Source: Neokomagataea tanensis
Lineage (GTDB): Bacteria > Pseudomonadota > Alphaproteobacteria > Acetobacterales > Acetobacteraceae
Reading direction: 5' to 3'
DNA: 64,000 bases
Assembly: GCF_006542335.1 (NCBI RefSeq)
Contig: NZ_CP032485.1
Span: 405,501-469,500 of the forward strand
The number at the start of each line of letters is the position of its first letter. Position 1 is the first letter of the stretch. Of this stretch, positions 36,299 to 45,426 are shown piece after piece. The translations under genes and the position numbers were made by a program. The notes beneath the pieces were generated by a model, which saw nothing but the letters and a program-made list of their open reading frames with translations, did not search any database and was not told where the DNA came from.

Positions 36299-37240
36299 TT
36301 ACTTGGAATCACGCCGTGCATGACGGTATCGCCGCACCAATCGTGGCAAACACAATAAGGGATGCTTCTGCTCAAATGACGATAACGCCAGATCAATACC
36401 CGTATGCCGCTGTATCTTCCACGCCAGATAGGTAGCACCATCCTTGAAGGTAAACGCTGCCTTGATCAAACGTAATACATTCCGCACTTTGCCAAAGCGC
36501 TTTATGGCGTGCCAATGCTTCACAGCCCGTCGCGTCTGCTTTTCAGAGAGCACGACAGAGTAACTGTCATTCTCCCGAGCAAAAGCTAAACCCGCACGCT
36601 GCCACGCTAACGGTAAAATCGTAGTAAAGCGGCCTTCGGCTCCTTGGAGAAGACTTTTCCCACGCCCAGACGCCTCTACCCTTAGTTCTGAGCCATAAGT
36701 CTGGGCGAATAGCGCATCCCAAAAGGCTGTAGCAGGCTTACTTCCTATGTCAGCGCCAAAAATCCCGCTCCAGAAAGCAGCTGTCGTGACACAACGGGCA
36801 ATCAACGTCAGGATATAGTCCGCAGCCTCAGCGTCTCGTACCCAAACCAGCCGCACTGGCTGACAAAAACGCGCCCATAAGGTTGTATCAGCTGAACGCG
36901 GCCCTGTTCGCTCTGCAAATTGCTTACGCGACAGCACAGCAACTTTAGCCCGGTAAGCTTGCCCCTCGTAACTATACTCCGCGTAAAACACATTTGGCGG
37001 CAGAAAATGATTTGCCAGGCGGGCACACATGCCTCCCGGCACATCACGCCCCGTTTCCGTCACCACATAAAAATCCAAAATACCATCCGGGTCCGCTTTA
37101 CGCAGCATAGACCCGTAGAACACGACACCCAAAGGTGCCGTCGACATATCCTTAACCAGATGTGCCGCAAACGCCCGTACAGCTGGAGCCACCGGCGTTA
37201 CTAATTCCGTGACGAGGTATTTTTCCAAACGATCAAGCAT
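36299..37240 (-). CDS. Tam41-like phosphatidate cytidylyltransferase (predicted)
   Basis: 313 residues from the ATG at 37240, which overlaps the stop of the lipid-kinase gene by 8 bases. An N-terminal nucleotidyltransferase fold is visible: FYGSMLRKADPDGILDFYVV, where Gly43-Ser44 and Asp56 fit the GS...D pattern. Farther on RAKVAVLSRKQF ... LWARFCQPVRLVWVRD corresponds in order and spacing to the segment K..V.S...F....W..LxGRxxxPV.....D of mitochondrial Tam41, which makes CDP-diacylglycerol from CTP and phosphatidic acid. The match is my reading, not a search. Its neighbour makes phosphatidic acid. No transmembrane helix, as in peripheral Tam41. A longer start (37339) would add a poorly conserved extension. 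Confidence 0.6.
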   Translation of the reverse strand: MLDRLEKYLVTELVTPVAPAVRAFAAHLVKDMSTAPLGVVFYGSMLRKADPDGILDFYVVTETGRDVPGGMCARLANHFLPPNVFYAEYSYEGQAYRAKVAVLSRKQFAERTGPRSADTTLWARFCQPVRLVWVRDAEAADYILTLIARCVTTAAFWSGIFGADIGSKPATAFWDALFAQTYGSELRVEASGRGKSLLQGAEGRFTTILPLAWQRAGLAFARENDSYSVVLSEKQTRRAVKHWHAIKRFGKVRNVLRLIKAAFTFKDGATYLAWKIQRHTGIDLALSSFEQKHPLLCLPRLVRRYRHARRDSK

Positions 37241-38270
37241 GGAGGAACCTAAATGCCGGGCCACTCTCCAGCAGCAACTGCCGCGATGCCGTCGGGGTAA
37301 AGACCTCACCATCCAGCACAAAGTCACTCGTTGTTTCAAGCATCATACGATGGGTTCTGCCGCTATCGTAGTCTGGGTGGCGGCGCAGCCAACGGGGCGC
37401 ACGGCCTGTCAAAAGAGCGGCAGCAGCCCGGGCCAGCGAGCCCGGCTGCGCACTTACATCCAAGTATCGTACGCCGCGTGCACCCGGCTCAGCGTCCCAA
37501 AACGGCCAGATACCACGCGATAATTGCGACAAACCTGTTGCCAAGAACATAAAGCTTTCGCCGCCGTAGGAGCGCTCTTCAGTCATAATTTTTAGAGGGT
37601 CACCCGCAAGCCAACGATCACGGCTCCGACGAAACACTAGACTGCCCACCGCACCAAGGACCGTCACCCCTACAGCCAAATCATGCGGCGCGAACCTGAC
37701 GATGGATGGAGCATGCGCAATACGAACAGCTCTAGCATACCCCGCACAGCCACCAAATAAGCCAAGGACAGGCATACGGTCGCTCTCCGGCCAAGTTAGC
37801 CGAATAGGCGTTCTAACGCTTGAGCGCATCGCACCTTGGCGCAGCCTGCGCAGCGCCTGAAAACCCCGCAGACCAAACCCAACATCATTCGCAATCAGAT
37901 TGGTATTACCCGACGCAAACACGGCGATATCTGGCAAATCATCTTCGGGGTAAACGCGGGCAATGGCTGTCAGCGCAGTGCTCACCGTCCCATCTCCGCC
38001 ATCTATAGCAATCGTCCGCACCCCACGGTCACGTAATACGCGCAGCCGGTCCGCCGTACCTTCGCGGCTATCGGACGGAATAAAATTCTCTCCCAAGAGA
38101 GATTCGGCAGCAGCCGCAAAGCCTGCGCCGCTACGATTATTACGGCGACTACGGGCGTTGTGTATCAGGGCAAAGCGCACAGAGCGGGACAATCTTCTGT
38201 CTAAGAAAAAACGGGATACGCCCCAGAAAATCTGGACTAAGCGGTATTTTTCGTGAACGCTTAAGACCAT
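37233..38270 (-). CDS. Diacylglycerol/lipid kinase family protein
   Basis: About 345 residues from the ATG at 38270; a GTG at 38315 would add 15 residues. FALIHNARSRRNNRSG is the first strand and phosphate loop of the DAGK catalytic domain, and IAIDGGDGTVSTAL (GGDGT at about 91-95) is its ATP motif. FASGNTNLIANDVG replaces the usual G(T)GNDLA loop. The C-terminal lobe ends with a beta-sandwich typical of YegS/DgkB. It probably phosphorylates diacylglycerol to phosphatidic acid. It overlaps the Tam41-like gene in the same operon, which supports a lipid role. Confidence 0.82.
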   Translation of the reverse strand: MVLSVHEKYRLVQIFWGVSRFFLDRRLSRSVRFALIHNARSRRNNRSGAGFAAAAESLLGENFIPSDSREGTADRLRVLRDRGVRTIAIDGGDGTVSTALTAIARVYPEDDLPDIAVFASGNTNLIANDVGFGLRGFQALRRLRQGAMRSSVRTPIRLTWPESDRMPVLGLFGGCAGYARAVRIAHAPSIVRFAPHDLAVGVTVLGAVGSLVFRRSRDRWLAGDPLKIMTEERSYGGESFMFLATGLSQLSRGIWPFWDAEPGARGVRYLDVSAQPGSLARAAAALLTGRAPRWLRRHPDYDSGRTHRMMLETTSDFVLDGEVFTPTASRQLLLESGPAFRFLHA

Positions 38271-38370
38271 TCCTCGAAAAGGCGGTATAGGGTTTCCACT
38301 GGCGGGGTCTAGCACAGCACAGCCCGTAGGACTACACGCTGAGTTACGAACGGAAGAAACCTAAGCCCTG

Positions 38371-39342
38371 ATGACAGAACGCCACAGCACTATGCCCCAG
38401 TCTGACACACAGCAAAGCCCGGCTACAGACATACCTGCCAGCCAGCACACTCAAAACCAGTCTTGTGTCAGAATCGCGCATCTGTCGGACCCACACCTCC
38501 CCCCTCCACCGGTCCCTTGGTCCCAAGCCTTTAACAAACGCGGCCTCAGCCTTCTTTCATGGCACAAACACCGTCGGCACGTTCATCAGGCCCCGCTCTG
38601 CGATGCCTTGGTGCAAGACATCGCCCGCACTGAAGTTGACGCCATTATGGTAAGCGGTGACCTAACAAACTTTGGTACCCCCGCAGAGTTTACTAAAGCC
38701 GCTCAATGGCTGGCTGCTCTGCCTGCACCCGCATTTGTCATTCCCGGCAACCATGACGCTATGGTCCGCCAACCCGAAGCCACAGGCCGCAGCAAATGGA
38801 TAGATTGGGCGGCTCCGCAATATCCTTATTGCCACGAACTCAACGGCGTAGCGATTATCGGCGTTAACTCAGGCGTACCGACATTGCCTTTCATGGCAAG
38901 CGGACGTGTCGGAAAGCAGCAACGCCAGCGTTTGGCGACTCTGCTCAAACGCACGCACGATGCAGGACTGTGTCGGGTCGTAATGATCCACCACCCTCCG
39001 TGCAAAGGACTCGTGCCATGGCGCAAGGCCCTGCACGACATGAAGGCCGTTACCGATGTTCTCCGCGCAGAAGGGGCAGAAATCGTCCTGCACGGACATT
39101 CACATAACGCGACACTGACCCATATTCCCAACTCCACGATACCACTTCTCGGGGTCGCATCCGCTTCCCTACAGTCCGCGAAGCCCCACCGCCAAGCATG
39201 CTGGAACGAACTGACCATTACGCCTCACGCACAAACTGCGCATAAACACTGGACCATCACACTCCAGCGCCATTGGCCCTCATTTAGCGGCCCCCATAGC
39301 GGGGTAGTAGAGAGCGCATCTTGGGAGCGTGGATACAAATGA
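38371..39342 (+). CDS. Calcineurin-like phosphoesterase (cytoplasmic)
   Basis: 323 residues with the full metallophosphatase motif series: IAHLSDPHL (metal 1), IMVSGDLTNFG, VIPGNHDAM, MIHHPPCK and LHGHSHN. No signal peptide; the first 45 residues are a polar lead. The stop TGA overlaps the lptF start by four bases (ATGA), so the three genes phosphoesterase-lptF-lptG are translated together. By motif layout it resembles the LpxH/3',5'-cyclic nucleotide phosphodiesterase group, but substrate cannot be read. Its coupling to LptF suggests an envelope-lipid role; inference. Confidence 0.85.
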   Translation: MTERHSTMPQSDTQQSPATDIPASQHTQNQSCVRIAHLSDPHLPPPPVPWSQAFNKRGLSLLSWHKHRRHVHQAPLCDALVQDIARTEVDAIMVSGDLTNFGTPAEFTKAAQWLAALPAPAFVIPGNHDAMVRQPEATGRSKWIDWAAPQYPYCHELNGVAIIGVNSGVPTLPFMASGRVGKQQRQRLATLLKRTHDAGLCRVVMIHHPPCKGLVPWRKALHDMKAVTDVLRAEGAEIVLHGHSHNATLTHIPNSTIPLLGVASASLQSAKPHRQACWNELTITPHAQTAHKHWTITLQRHWPSFSGPHSGVVESASWERGYK

Positions 39343-40487
39343 CGCCCAAACTCCATACGCTCGACCGCTACCTCCTACGGCAAATGGCACCTCCATTTAT
39401 CGTCGCGCTCGGGGCCATGCTTGTAGCGCTCCTACTTGAGCGCCTGCTCACTCTTTTCGATTATCTGGCCTCCGCAGGAAGCTCCCTCTCCACCTGTATC
39501 AAACTCCTGACGGACCTCCTGCCGCATTATTTTGGCATCGCGCTGCCGGCCTCGCTTTGCATTGCGGTCTTCCTGACCGTCCGCAGCATGAGCGACCATA
39601 ACGAAATTGACGCCATCAGAGCGGCCCGCATCTCCCTCATTCGCCTGAGCCGTCCTTTCATGTTTGTCGGCTGCGGTATCGGCCTCGCCAGTGTTTTGCT
39701 CTACGGCTATATTCAGCCTGTTGCACGCTATGACTACCGTGCCGGTTTTTACGTCGCCGAACACACAGGATGGGCCCCTCACCTTCAGGCCGGGATGTTC
39801 GCATCCACCTCCAGTAAAGCCATGATGACAGCCGATAAAGTCCGTCATGGCGGCTCCACACTCGGCCATATCTTCATCCGCGAGATTGCAGATAACGGCA
39901 CTATTCACCTGATTACAGCTGAACGCGGCCTTCTGACCGTCTCACAAAAGCATCACCGTACAGAACTAGACCTTTGGGACGGACAAATCGTCGACATTCC
40001 ACTGCAAACCAGTGAGCATTCAGCACCGCATGTCACGCATTTTGGTCATGCTGTGCGCATTATCGAACGCCAAAACCACGATACAAACTTCCGCTCACGC
40101 GGCGCAGATGAACGTGAACTTACCCTGTTTGAACTTGCCAAAGATCTGCGCTATGGCGTGCACGGTATTGAGTACCGCACCCTGCGCGCTGAGTTTGACT
40201 TCCGCATGGCGCGCGCACTTGCCATACCGTTCATTCCGCCACTAGCCGTTGCGCTCGCCATAGGCGGCAAACGCAGGCGCTCAATCTGGGGCCTTCTGGC
40301 CGTTTCAGGCATCCTTGTCGGCTTTGACCAGATATTAATGTTCGGTCATTCCTTGGCTTCTTTGGGCAAACTCCCCATTTGGTTAGCCATCTGGACCCCT
40401 GAAGCACTATTCTGTGCTGCATGTCTGGCAACACTACTTCGCCGCTCCCGTGGCTCTTGGCGCCGACGGCTCCTGCACAAAGCCTAA
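39339..40487 (+). CDS. lptF: LPS export ABC transporter permease LptF
   Basis: 382 residues from ATG 39339 in the ATGA overlap. N-terminal LHTLDRYLLRQMAPPFIVAL opens the first of six membrane helices (first three between residues about 17 and 115, last three after about 285), with the large periplasmic beta-jellyroll between. With LptG and LptB it extracts lipopolysaccharide from the inner membrane. The jellyroll here is of normal size. Starts the lptF-lptG pair, 36 bases apart. Confidence 0.9.
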   Translation: MTPKLHTLDRYLLRQMAPPFIVALGAMLVALLLERLLTLFDYLASAGSSLSTCIKLLTDLLPHYFGIALPASLCIAVFLTVRSMSDHNEIDAIRAARISLIRLSRPFMFVGCGIGLASVLLYGYIQPVARYDYRAGFYVAEHTGWAPHLQAGMFASTSSKAMMTADKVRHGGSTLGHIFIREIADNGTIHLITAERGLLTVSQKHHRTELDLWDGQIVDIPLQTSEHSAPHVTHFGHAVRIIERQNHDTNFRSRGADERELTLFELAKDLRYGVHGIEYRTLRAEFDFRMARALAIPFIPPLAVALAIGGKRRRSIWGLLAVSGILVGFDQILMFGHSLASLGKLPIWLAIWTPEALFCAACLATLLRRSRGSWRRRLLHKA

Positions 40488-40523
40488 CCCCTCTCGGCAC
40501 CAAACGACGGTAAAAAAACCCGC

Positions 40524-41639
40524 ATGAACCGCTCTGCTCACTCCTCAAAAATGCCCCAGAGGCATCGCGCTGTTCTCATTCGTCATCTGAACAAAGCCCT
40601 GTTGGGGCGCGTCATGCTCTGCGGGGCAGTTCTTGTGGCCCTCATGGAATTACTGGCGCTTTTGGAGAAGACGACACCGATTTTAAACCGTCATCTCGGC
40701 GTACGCGGCTTAGCCATTTTTTCTGCTCTGCACCTTCCAGCGCTCAGCATCGACATACTCCCCTTAGCTTTCCTGATCGGGGCGCTCTTCTTTCTTACGC
40801 AACTCGCCTTATCAAGCGAGATGTCTGCTCTGCGCGCTGCAGGTTTATCGACTATCGGGCTTTACCGTTTACTGCTCCCAACAGTGCTGTTCGTGGGCTT
40901 TGCGGGTATGATTGGGCAATACTGGGTTGTGCCTGCCAGCGAAGGTGCGCTGAAACAATGGTGGAATGCCACAACCCCCATTAATGAACATGATGACAGC
41001 GACCAGCCTCTTTGGTTTCGTATGGGCGGTACGCTCATCCGCATTGAGCATATCTCCAACAGCGGCCAAACCTTAAGCGACATAACCCGCTATGACCGTG
41101 ACGCCCACGGACAGCTGACAAGCACTCAGCATGCGGACAGCCTGAATTACGCTGGGGATCACTGGGAAGAAACCGGCAACCTCACACTACAGCTTAACCC
41201 TGATCACAGCGCAGCCCACCGCATTCCGGGTGGAGCCCTTGCTCTCCCCGTATCCCCGCGCACCATTATACGCCTGACACAGGCTCAGCCTTTTCTGACA
41301 CCGGGAGAAATTTTAGACGCCCTCCACAATGGCGCCCCAGCGAGTCTCCCCCGCCCTACATACCGTATGGCGCTTTTTTCACCCCTGATCTTACCAATAG
41401 ATATGGCAACAATGCTTCTATTAGCGCTGCCAGTGATCTATATCCCACCAAGAACTGGGCTCAGAACCCCACTTCCAGTCTATGTGCTGGCAGCAGGTCT
41501 AGCCCTTGTAATCCTGCAGGGCCTGATAAACGCGTTGGGCAATGCCGGAACGCTACCGGCAGCACTGGCCGTTTTGTCAGGACCACTACCGGGCATTTTA
41601 TTCGGTATCACCTGGGTACTGCGGATGGAGGAAAAATAA
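40524..41639 (+). CDS. lptG: LPS export ABC transporter permease LptG
   Basis: 371 residues, same YjgP/YjgQ fold as LptF: three N-terminal helices (LCGAVLVALMELLALLE, LSIDILPLAFLIGALFFL and TVLFVGFAGMIGQYWVV), a periplasmic jellyroll and three C-terminal helices ending in LFGITWVLRMEEK. It pairs with LptF in the LptB2FG complex. The third gene in line, a fatty-acid hydroxylase, starts 2 bases after its stop, so lipopolysaccharide export and that enzyme share an operon. Confidence 0.88.
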   Translation: MNRSAHSSKMPQRHRAVLIRHLNKALLGRVMLCGAVLVALMELLALLEKTTPILNRHLGVRGLAIFSALHLPALSIDILPLAFLIGALFFLTQLALSSEMSALRAAGLSTIGLYRLLLPTVLFVGFAGMIGQYWVVPASEGALKQWWNATTPINEHDDSDQPLWFRMGGTLIRIEHISNSGQTLSDITRYDRDAHGQLTSTQHADSLNYAGDHWEETGNLTLQLNPDHSAAHRIPGGALALPVSPRTIIRLTQAQPFLTPGEILDALHNGAPASLPRPTYRMALFSPLILPIDMATMLLLALPVIYIPPRTGLRTPLPVYVLAAGLALVILQGLINALGNAGTLPAALAVLSGPLPGILFGITWVLRMEEK

Positions 41640-41641
41640 AT

Positions 41642-42457
41642 ATGACTGCACCCCGTTCAGGCTTACGCTTTTGGCGTAATGCAGCATCTTTGCGCACAGG
41701 CCGAAGCTTCGACTTGGGTAAGATGACCCTTCCACAACTTTGGATGGCCTATCTCACCTACCCAAGCATTCTGCTCTATTTCGCCCTGATTATCGCCTCC
41801 GCAGTTTTGACCGTTCACTTCTGGAGCGGCACCTTGCGCACGGTGCTGCCCATTCCCGCAGTCATCGCCATTTACCCAACCGCGTGGTATCTGATCCACC
41901 GCTTCGTCCTGCACAGTAAGTGGCTTTATAAAAGCCGCTGGACGTCTTCCACCTGGAAGCGCATTCACTTTGATCACCACCAAGACCCACACCTGTTGGA
42001 TGTGCTGTTTGGCTCCCCGCTCAACACCGTACCCACCATGGCAATCATCACCATGCCCGTCGGTGCGCTCATTGGCGGATTGAGTGGTATGTTTGCAGCC
42101 TTTACGACCTCGCTGGTTATGACCTGCATCTATGAATTTTTTCACTGCATACAGCACTTGGCTTACAAGCCCCGCTGGAAGTGGGTCGCGCATATCAAGC
42201 AACTGCACGTCCTCCACCACTTCCACCACGAAGACGGCAATTACGGTATAACCAATTACCTTCCGGACCGGATCTTCGGCAGCTTTTACCGAGACGCCCG
42301 CGAGCGCCCGCGCTCCCAGCATGTTTTCAACCTCGGCTACACCGTGGATGAAGCCTCGCGCTACCCTTGGGTCATGTCTCTAACAGGCTCCCCCCCAAAA
42401 GACCGACCCGACGGCGCGCGCCCAAATAAAAAAAATACGCCAGAAGCCGCCGCGTGA
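41642..42457 (+). CDS. Fatty-acid hydroxylase / sterol-desaturase family membrane protein
   Basis: 271 residues with two or three membrane pairs and the di-iron His boxes of the superfamily: HRFVLH (about 87-92), HFDHHQDPH (about 108-116), HCIQHL, and LHVLHHFHHEDGNYG near residue 195. Oxidises an acyl chain, sterol or hopanoid in the membrane. In acetic acid bacteria 2-hydroxy fatty acids and sphingolipids are known, so 2-hydroxylation of a ceramide or lipid A acyl chain is a fair but unproven guess. The start follows lptG by 2 bases; the stop overlaps the next gene start (GTGA). Confidence 0.82.
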   Translation: MTAPRSGLRFWRNAASLRTGRSFDLGKMTLPQLWMAYLTYPSILLYFALIIASAVLTVHFWSGTLRTVLPIPAVIAIYPTAWYLIHRFVLHSKWLYKSRWTSSTWKRIHFDHHQDPHLLDVLFGSPLNTVPTMAIITMPVGALIGGLSGMFAAFTTSLVMTCIYEFFHCIQHLAYKPRWKWVAHIKQLHVLHHFHHEDGNYGITNYLPDRIFGSFYRDARERPRSQHVFNLGYTVDEASRYPWVMSLTGSPPKDRPDGARPNKKNTPEAAA

Positions 42458-43239
42458 GTGCCCTCCCTGTCCTCATTCTAGCGGGCTCGCGTGATGGCGC
42501 CCAAGACCCTCTTGCCCGCTTGGGAGGCGTCTCTCACAAGGCCCTGCTTCCGGTAGCAGGACAAGCCATGCTGTCGCGCGTCCTCGCCGCAGTGAACGAA
42601 ACTCCGGCAATAAGCAGCGTTACCGTCAGCATCGAGGAACCTGAATTAATTCAGACACTTTTGCATGAGCACTCCACTCACGCGCAACCAGCCTCGGTCC
42701 TGCAATCTCAACCCTCCCCAAGTGAGAGCGTTGCTGACGCTTTGCAGGCACTCGGCACGCCATGTCTCGTCACAACCGCAGATCACGCCCTGCTTAAAAA
42801 AGAATGGATAGAAGAATTTCTGGAATACACGCAGGGATGTGACGTGGCCGCAGCCATTGCTGTGCGCCCCGTCATTGAGCGCGATGTTCCCGGCACAAAA
42901 CGAACATATATCCGCCTCTCCGATATGCATTTCTCAGGCTGTAATCTCTTTTGGCTTGGCTCCCCCAAAGCCCAAAACGTCATAACACTTTGGAACCGCC
43001 TTCAGCAGGATCGGAAAAAACCCCTGCGTATGGCGCGGACCTTGGGGTGGAGCGTACTGCTGCGCGCACTGTTCCGCAAACTCGACAGCTATACGCTCTG
43101 CAAACGGATAGAAACGCTCACCGGCGCAAAAGTACGGTTGGTCCCCCTCTCCGACGGTTGTGCAGCAGTAGACGTCGATAAACCCGTTGACCTCACCTTA
43201 GTGGAAGCGCTCTTATCAGCGCCCCCAACACAGCACTAG
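42454..43239 (+). CDS. NTP-transferase (MobA-like) domain protein
   Basis: 261 residues starting at GTG in a four-base GTGA overlap with the hydroxylase stop. N-terminal PVLILAGSRDGAQDPLARLGGVSHKALLPVAGQAML is a Rossmann-type nucleotide-binding entry of the NTP_transf_3 class, with the loop Lys (SHKALLPV) and, near 104, VTTADHALL, a metal-binding acid. C-terminal half is unlike MobA. It may attach a nucleotide to a sugar, alcohol or cofactor precursor; the cluster suggests a lipid head group, by context alone. The GT4 gene follows 15 bases later. Confidence 0.7.
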   Translation: MSALPVLILAGSRDGAQDPLARLGGVSHKALLPVAGQAMLSRVLAAVNETPAISSVTVSIEEPELIQTLLHEHSTHAQPASVLQSQPSPSESVADALQALGTPCLVTTADHALLKKEWIEEFLEYTQGCDVAAAIAVRPVIERDVPGTKRTYIRLSDMHFSGCNLFWLGSPKAQNVITLWNRLQQDRKKPLRMARTLGWSVLLRALFRKLDSYTLCKRIETLTGAKVRLVPLSDGCAAVDVDKPVDLTLVEALLSAPPTQH

Positions 43240-43254
43240 GCACACTAAGCCAAA

Positions 43255-44346
43255 ATGAAGATTGCTTACGTCATCAACTCCCTTGAATGCGGCGGGGCAC
43301 AGAGCCCTATCCCGGACATCGTCCACCTCATTCAAGAGCGCGGAGGTGACGTAACCGTCTTTGGATTAGAGGAACGCGATGGCCTTGCTATTCCGCTGCT
43401 TCGACGGGCGGGCATTCCTGTGCGCTTACGTACAGGCCGCAAAAAAGATCACATCAATGCATATCTCTGGCTAAAGCGCGAACTCAAAGCTTTTAAACCA
43501 GACGTAGTATGGACCTCACTGACGCGCGCTACCCTGCTAGGCCAAATTGTTGCCCGCCAACTCAAGGTTCCCACAGTACACTGGCAGCATTCCGCCCGCC
43601 TCAAAACGGCTAATGCGTGGCTCTTACGTCTCTTTTGCCGTGAAACGCTCCTCTGGGTCGCTGACTCTGAAACCGTTGCCCGTTTCGCCAAAAAACGCCT
43701 GAAGCTTGGCAATAATATCCTGTGTTGGCCCATTTTTCGTGCCCCACCTGATGCCCCGACTGCACGCCTCTGGCAAAAAGGCGAGATCATACAGATTGGC
43801 TCTCTTGGCCGCCTCCACAGCGTTAAAGGCTATGATGTCCTCTGCGACGCATTAGCCCTATTGCGTTCCACAAAAGAGCTCCCCCCTTTCCATATGATTT
43901 TTGCAGGAGACGGCCCGGAACGCATCGCACTGGAAGAACGTGCCCGGCGCCTTAACCTACCCGTTTCCTTCTACGGTCATTGCGAGAAGCCACTGGATTT
44001 TTTATCCACTTTGCACCTCTACCTACAAACATCACATTGGGAAGGCTTATGTGTCGCAGCCCACGAAGCGATGGCCTGCGCACTACCAATCATCACCACC
44101 CCCGCTGGCGAAATTCCGCGCAGTGTTGTTCCCGGTGAATCCGGTCTGATTGTTCCCTTTAACGATGCCGGTGCGCTAGCCGCAGCCTTGACGAGCCTCT
44201 TACGCAAACCCGCATGCCTTGGTGAAATGGGCGTACGCTCGCGCAAAATGGTTATGCAGCGCTTTGGCCCGGAAGCTTTTGCTCAATACGGTCACGCCGT
44301 TCTTGATGCTATTCCGGGTTTCAACGCTTCAAAAAACGACGCCTGA
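43255..44346 (+). CDS. GT4-family glycosyltransferase
   Basis: 363 residues, GT-B fold. MKIAYVINSLECGGAQ is the typical acceptor-domain opening, HWQHSARL follows, and the donor domain begins at IGSLGRLHSVKGYDVLCDAL (about 181-200) with FAGDGPER and the E-x7-E motif in HWEGLCVAAHEAMACALPII. No signal peptide. The last 26 bases overlap the end of the convergent beta-propeller gene. Last of the lptF-lptG-hydroxylase-NTP-transferase run; it may glycosylate a lipid. Confidence 0.85.
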   Translation: MKIAYVINSLECGGAQSPIPDIVHLIQERGGDVTVFGLEERDGLAIPLLRRAGIPVRLRTGRKKDHINAYLWLKRELKAFKPDVVWTSLTRATLLGQIVARQLKVPTVHWQHSARLKTANAWLLRLFCRETLLWVADSETVARFAKKRLKLGNNILCWPIFRAPPDAPTARLWQKGEIIQIGSLGRLHSVKGYDVLCDALALLRSTKELPPFHMIFAGDGPERIALEERARRLNLPVSFYGHCEKPLDFLSTLHLYLQTSHWEGLCVAAHEAMACALPIITTPAGEIPRSVVPGESGLIVPFNDAGALAAALTSLLRKPACLGEMGVRSRKMVMQRFGPEAFAQYGHAVLDAIPGFNASKNDA

Positions 44347-45211
44347 AGTTCATCAAATCACGCCGTGGCCCGTACCCAATACGTTTAACATCAACGAGCG
44401 TGACATCCCCAGAAGCCGACAGTGTATGCATACCATCTGGATAAGCATGTTTTAGGGTGGATGGTATGTTCAAATGCTCCTGAGGGGTCACCCGCACCTC
44501 ACCGCGCTCTAGTCCATCAATGTGGAGTAAACGGATATTTTTCCCGTACGTCCCGCGACAGTCCTGAACCGGCAACACAACTCCGGACCGGGTCACGCAA
44601 GGTGTCCCGCCGGGGCGTGCTCCAGCCCGATCTCTGTGTATAATACCCCGGTCCGTCCATGGCCCGTACAAGCTTGGCGCGGTCGAAAGCGCGAGCACAC
44701 TTTGCCGCTCTTCTTTTGTCCCCGGCGGATTCCAAAACAGCCACCACTGTCCATGCATAAAAAATGGGGTGGCATCCACCGCCGCAGCCGGAAAATCAAA
44801 TTCGGGCACACTTTCCCAACCCAGCGGGAAATTAGTCGCTCGGTACAGCGTCAAACGTCCGGAACCACTAGCCTCCGGCAGCATGTAAAACACACCTTCA
44901 TGTTTGAACACGAATGGATAAGATAAGTGCCACGGCTTTTCCAAAGCTTGGTGGCGGCGCTGCAAAACGAACTGCTGATCATAAATCAGAACATCGATAA
45001 CGCCTTTAGCGCTTCGATAATCGAAAGCTTCTGCAAAAACATACAATAAATCGCCGTGCCACATGCCGAATGGATCCGCCAGAAAGCGATGATCCCCTTC
45101 ATCCGGCAATAACGTGACCGAAACGCCATCCCAATTTTTCTGCTCCAAAAGCTCTGTGAGCGGCTCATGAAGGATGGCACTGCGCCAGTGATCCGTACGG
45201 AAAAAAGGCAT
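44321..45211 (-). CDS. GINT1_N-like beta-propeller protein
   Basis: 296 residues reading as a GH43/GH32-like five-bladed propeller. Signature stretches: FLADPFGMWHGDLLYVFAEAF, HLSYPFVFKHEGVFYMLPEA, LTLYRATNFP, DATPFFMHGQWWLFW and LSTAPSLYGPW. The same pattern is the N-terminal domain (GINT1_N) of plant glucosamine inositolphosphorylceramide transferase and of bacterial formyltransferase-linked proteins. In plants a GT64 domain follows; here the domain stands alone. It may bind or modify glycolipid sugar. No signal peptide. Its tail overlaps the GT4 gene tail-to-tail by 26 bases. The call is by pattern recognition. Confidence 0.68.
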   Translation of the reverse strand: MPFFRTDHWRSAILHEPLTELLEQKNWDGVSVTLLPDEGDHRFLADPFGMWHGDLLYVFAEAFDYRSAKGVIDVLIYDQQFVLQRRHQALEKPWHLSYPFVFKHEGVFYMLPEASGSGRLTLYRATNFPLGWESVPEFDFPAAAVDATPFFMHGQWWLFWNPPGTKEERQSVLALSTAPSLYGPWTDRGIIHRDRAGARPGGTPCVTRSGVVLPVQDCRGTYGKNIRLLHIDGLERGEVRVTPQEHLNIPSTLKHAYPDGMHTLSASGDVTLVDVKRIGYGPRRDLMNFRRRFLKR

Positions 45212-45426
45212 AAAATCTCACTTCAAAGGGGCAGACGCGCCGGGCACTTCAAGGCATGATGCCTTCATGATGCTTCCTTGCGCCCTCATAACAGGCCCAC
45301 ACGCACAGCAATCAATGCGACTGAAACTGTGCTCTTCTCTCTATAGACGCACACATATCAGCACAGCGAAAATCTTTTCACGTCCCTTACAAGCACCCTT
45401 CACATCCTTCCTTCAAGGAGCTTGCC

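Noticed and set aside
36299..37339. Upstream start at 37339 for the Tam41-like gene
   Set aside because: The extra 33 residues are Arg/Cys/Trp-rich and unlike the protein; the ATG at 37240 gives a short overlap with the lipid kinase gene.
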